64,000 bases of DNA from Shinella sp. PSBB067 (GTDB lineage Bacteria > Pseudomonadota > Alphaproteobacteria > Rhizobiales > Rhizobiaceae). This document shows, in pieces, positions 61,543-64,000 of the stretch. The notes below the pieces were generated by a model. It searched no databases. It saw only the letters and a program-made list of their open reading frames with translations, and was not told where the DNA came from. Both the position numbers and the translations under genes were made by a program. Position 1 is the first letter of the stretch. Every line of letters begins with the position of its first letter. The stretch spans positions 248,001 to 312,000 of the forward strand of contig NZ_CP069302.1 of assembly GCF_016839145.1 (NCBI RefSeq), read 5' to 3'.

Positions 61543-61559
61543 GCGCGAGCGAGGACGAC

Positions 61560-62708
61560 ATGAGCGTGGAACAGGCCCTGACGATCGCAGACCTCAAGGA
61601 ACGGGCGCGCCGCCGCGTGCCGAAGATGTTCTTCGACTATGCCGATTCCGGAGCCTGGACGGAGGGCACCTACCGCGCCAACGAGGACGATTTCCACAAG
61701 GTGAAGCTGCGCCAGCGCGTGCTGGTCGACATGCGCGACCGGTCGCTGGAAAGCGAGATGATCGGCGAGAAGGTCTCCATGCCCGTCGCCCTCGCGCCGA
61801 CCGGCATGACCGGCATGCAGCATGCCGACGGCGAGATGCTCGCCGCCCAGGCCGCCGAGGAATTCGGCGTTCCCTTCACGCTCTCCACCATGAGCATCTG
61901 CTCGATCGAGGACGTGCGCTCCGTCACCACGAAGCCCTTCTGGTTCCAGCTCTATGTCATGCAGGACAAGGATTTCGTCCACAATCTCATCGACCGCGCC
62001 AAGGCGGCGGGCTGCTCGGCGCTGGTGCTGACGCTCGACCTGCAGATCCTCGGCCAGCGCCACAAGGACCTGCGCAACGGCCTGTCCGCCCCGCCGCGCT
62101 TCACGCCGAAGCATCTTTGGCAGATGGCGACGCGGCCCTTCTGGTGCCTCGACATGCTCGGCACCAGGCGCCGCACCTTCGGCAACATCGTCGGCCATGC
62201 CAAGGGTGTGACGGATCTTTCCTCGCTCTCTTCCTGGACCACGGAGCAGTTCGACCCGCAGCTCTCGTGGAAGGACATCGAATGGATCCGCGAACGCTGG
62301 GGCGGCAAGCTCATCCTCAAGGGCATCCTCGACGAGGAGGATGCCCGCATGTCGCTCGGCAGCGGCGCCGACGCGATCATCGTCTCCAACCATGGCGGCC
62401 GCCAGCTCGACGGCGCCGCCTCCTCGATCAGCATGCTGCCGCGCATCGTCGATGCGGTCGGCGACAAGATGGAGGTCCATCTCGACGGCGGCATCCGCTC
62501 GGGCCAGGATGTGCTGAAGGCGCTTTGCTACGGCGCCAGGGGCACCTATATCGGCCGCCCCTTCCTCTACGGCCTCGGCGCCGGCGGCAAGGCGGGCGTG
62601 CGCCGGGCGTTGGAGATCATCCGCAGGGAACTCGACATCACGATGGCCCTGTGCGGCGAACGCGACGTGAAGAACCTCTCGCGTAACAACCTGCACAGGG
62701 ACGTATAG
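61560..62708 (+). CDS. lldD: FMN-dependent alpha-hydroxy-acid dehydrogenase, LldD-type
   Basis: A 382-residue flavoprotein of the L-lactate dehydrogenase/glycolate oxidase family. The catalytic histidine is H278 in VSNHGGRQLDGA; LAPTGMTGMQHADGE, FWFQLYVMQDKDF, VLTLDLQILGQRHKD and HLDGGIRSGQDVLKAL bind FMN or line the site. It is membrane-associated in LldD and feeds electrons from L-lactate to quinone; glycolate or mandelate are alternative substrates. The start at 61560 is preferred: a 31-residue longer frame would run through the tandem operators and lacks conserved residues. No lactate permease gene is adjacent. Confidence 0.9.
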   Translation: MSVEQALTIADLKERARRRVPKMFFDYADSGAWTEGTYRANEDDFHKVKLRQRVLVDMRDRSLESEMIGEKVSMPVALAPTGMTGMQHADGEMLAAQAAEEFGVPFTLSTMSICSIEDVRSVTTKPFWFQLYVMQDKDFVHNLIDRAKAAGCSALVLTLDLQILGQRHKDLRNGLSAPPRFTPKHLWQMATRPFWCLDMLGTRRRTFGNIVGHAKGVTDLSSLSSWTTEQFDPQLSWKDIEWIRERWGGKLILKGILDEEDARMSLGSGADAIIVSNHGGRQLDGAASSISMLPRIVDAVGDKMEVHLDGGIRSGQDVLKALCYGARGTYIGRPFLYGLGAGGKAGVRRALEIIRRELDITMALCGERDVKNLSRNNLHRDV

Positions 62709-62769
62709 GCGTACAGGGCCGGCGAGACGCGCCGCCGTTCGTGCGAGAACGCCGCATGGACCAGCGAAC

Positions 62770-62991
62770 GACCTCTCGAAGGATCTCGACCGTCGCATCG
62801 ATGCGCTCGCGGAGCGATCGATGCAGACCCGCAGCCAGATCATCGAGGACGCGCCGGCGCATGGCCGCTCGCTGGCTTGGCAGCAGAGGTGGGCCGCAGG
62901 CATCGAAGCGGGGCTTGCGGAAGCCGCTCGGGGCGACTTCGCCACCGAGGAGGAGATCGCTCTCGTCCTCGACAGGTACGCGGAGCGCTGA
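62770..62991 (+). pseudogene. Decayed ribbon-helix-helix antitoxin
   Basis: The frame reads DLSKDLDRRIDALAER, then TRSQIIEDAPAHGRSLAWQQ and GIEAGLAEAARGDFATEEEI, a clear match in layout to RHH-type antitoxins of ParD/CopG class that accompany ParE toxins (LDRRIDALAERTGRSRSQII is the usual form). There is no start codon in a suitable place: upstream in this frame lie ARTPHGPAN and no beta strand, so the DNA-binding N-terminus is missing. An internal ATG at 62821 would give only 56 residues. It ends 6 bases before the toxin remnant. Confidence 0.65.
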
Positions 62992-62997
62992 TCGCGC

Positions 62998-63230
62998 TTG
63001 CCGGAGGTCGTCTGGACCCGCCGTTATCTCCGCGAGTTGGACACCATCCACGGCCGGACGAGGCGCCTGCTTTCCGAAAACCCGTTCACGGTCGTGTTGG
63101 TGAGATCGAGGGGACGCGGGAATTCGTCGTTCCCGGAACGCCTTACATCGTCGCCTATCGCGGGCTGGAGACGCGGGTCGAAGTCCTTTTCGTGCAGCGC
63201 ACCGCCCGGGAGCGGCCGGACGCTCTCTGA
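62998..63230 (+). pseudogene. Decayed ParE/RelE-type toxin, frameshifted
   Basis: The first frame encodes PEVVWTRRYLRELDTIHG, the usual start of a ParE/RelE toxin. The second, in another frame, encodes KPVHGRVGEIEGTREFVV and PGTPYIVAYRGLETRVEVLF, the usual end. The middle helical part (about 25 residues) is missing and the frames do not join, so no full toxin can be made. It follows the remnant antitoxin by 6 bases, the normal order of a ParDE module. Confidence 0.65.
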
Positions 63231-63233
63231 GAC

Positions 63234-64000
63234 TCAGCCTCTTTCGAAGCCCTGCAGCACGTTCACCGCGTTCACACCCAGCGCCTCCACCGCATAGCCG
63301 CCTTCCATCACGAAAAGCGTCGGCAGGCCGAAATCGGCGATGCGGCGGCCGATGGTGGAGAAGTGTTCGCTCTCCAGCCTGAACTGCGAGATCGGGTCTT
63401 CCTTGAACGTGTCGACACCGAGGGAGACGACGAGGGCGGTCGGCGCGTAGGCGCGGATCTTCGCGTGGGCGTCCTCGAAGGCTGCCAGCCATTCCGGCCA
63501 TGCGGTGCCGGCAGGCAGCGGGTAGTTGAGGTTGTAGCCTTCGCCCTTGCCGGTGCCGCGCTCGCGGGCATAGCCGAGGTGGAAGGGGAACTCGAAGTCC
63601 GGGTCGCCGTGCAGGCTGGCGAGCAGCACGTCGTCCCGCTCGTAGAAGATTTCCTGCGTGCCGTTGCCGTGGTGGTAGTCGATGTCGAAGATCGCGACGC
63701 GGGCATGGCCGTTGTCGAGGAAGCGCTGCGCGGCGACGGCCGCGTTATTCAGGTAGCAATAGCCGCCGAAGAAGTCGCGGCCGGCATGGTGGCCGGGCGG
63801 ACGGCAGAGCGAGAAGGCGGCACGCTCGCCGGCGAGCACGGCGTCGGCCCCGGCAAGAGCGGTATCGGCCGCACGCTTGGCCGCCTGCCACGTCGTTTCG
63901 GTGATCGAGCCGGCCATGTCGAAGGAATAATAGGAAAGCCGGGCGTCGAGGCCCGAGGGCGGGGCGTCGATCATCGGCATGGAGCGATGGCGCCAGCTAT
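63234..64000 (-). CDS. Histone deacetylase-like acetylpolyamine amidohydrolase, N-terminus outside window
   Basis: The gene is open to the right edge of the window; 255 residues are visible and the family is about 340 long, so the N-terminus is cut off. Active-site motifs of zinc-dependent deacetylases are intact: CRPPGHHAG (charge-relay histidines), IFDIDYHHGNGTQEIF (zinc Asp and His), SLGVDTFKEDP (second zinc Asp) and FVMEGGYA. The RSMPMIDAP segment near the visible start suggests the acetylpolyamine amidohydrolase branch. It deacetylates polyamines or related amides in the cytoplasm. It ends 3 bases after the toxin remnant on the other strand. Confidence 0.87.
   Translation of the reverse strand, partial: SWRHRSMPMIDAPPSGLDARLSYYSFDMAGSITETTWQAAKRAADTALAGADAVLAGERAAFSLCRPPGHHAGRDFFGGYCYLNNAAVAAQRFLDNGHARVAIFDIDYHHGNGTQEIFYERDDVLLASLHGDPDFEFPFHLGYARERGTGKGEGYNLNYPLPAGTAWPEWLAAFEDAHAKIRAYAPTALVVSLGVDTFKEDPISQFRLESEHFSTIGRRIADFGLPTLFVMEGGYAVEALGVNAVNVLQGFERG

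Noticed and set aside
61467..61559. 31-residue N-terminal extension of lldD
   Set aside because: The extension would be encoded by the tandem operators and overlaps the aldolase terminator; it has no similarity to the family.

Overview
The window is high-GC DNA (mostly G/C at third codon positions) from an alphaproteobacterium, most likely a member of the Rhizobiaceae (Rhizobium/Ensifer/Shinella-like). Reasons: a Pha-type multisubunit cation/proton antiporter with fused A and B subunits, a C-P lyase operon carrying phnH, two phnE genes and a 2H-phosphoesterase gene, the imuA-imuB-dnaE2 cassette behind a GAAC-N7-GAAC LexA box, EcfG/RpoE2-type stress promoters (GGAAC-N18/19-TT), and many ABC uptake systems. 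No rRNA, tRNA or CRISPR array is visible. The genus cannot be fixed from this stretch alone.

Layout. 1-1309: end of a YtfT/YjfF-type sugar ABC permease pair. 1320-9825: a catabolic island with a class III PLP enzyme and an APH-family kinase that together look like 5-phosphohydroxylysine phospho-lyase and hydroxylysine kinase, a divergent FCD-type GntR regulator, an SDR dehydrogenase and a polyamine/opine-type ABC importer. The same 15-base motif lies before the regulator and before the SDR gene. 10002-17300: a Tat-exported solute-binding protein, Dpp/Opp permeases and ATPases, a class V aminotransferase and a GlxA-like AraC regulator. 17322-18125: two DUF883 genes facing each other, each with an EcfG-type promoter. 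18189-23616: LexA-controlled mutasome imuA-imuB-dnaE2. 23621-27657: CocE-type hydrolase, SerA-like dehydrogenase and a stress-promoter small membrane protein. 27654-33726: a DmpA-like aminopeptidase inside a PotABC-type operon, with a divergent binding protein and an RpiR regulator.

34482-46881: a near-complete phosphonate (C-P lyase) locus, phnF<>phnGHIJKL-hexapeptide transferase-phnCDEE-2H phosphoesterase-phnMN, with two Pho boxes and a PhnF-like operator. No phnP is present; the 2H phosphoesterase is a good candidate to do its job. An IS630-family element (46881-47930) sits exactly at the phnN stop codon, in a gap of a few bases between phnN and a convergent photolyase gene. 47935-50178: photolyase, YbaN-like protein, DUF2934 protein. 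51055-57102: phaAB-C-D-E-F-G antiporter operon.

57372-64000: a DNA translocase of the FtsK/SpoIIIE type with no membrane domain, class II fructose-bisphosphate aldolase, an LldD-type flavin dehydrogenase with tandem palindromic operators in its leader, a decayed RHH/ParE toxin-antitoxin pair, and a histone-deacetylase-like (acetylpolyamine amidohydrolase) gene cut by the window edge. Most functional calls rest on motifs, length and gene order read by eye; no searches were run.
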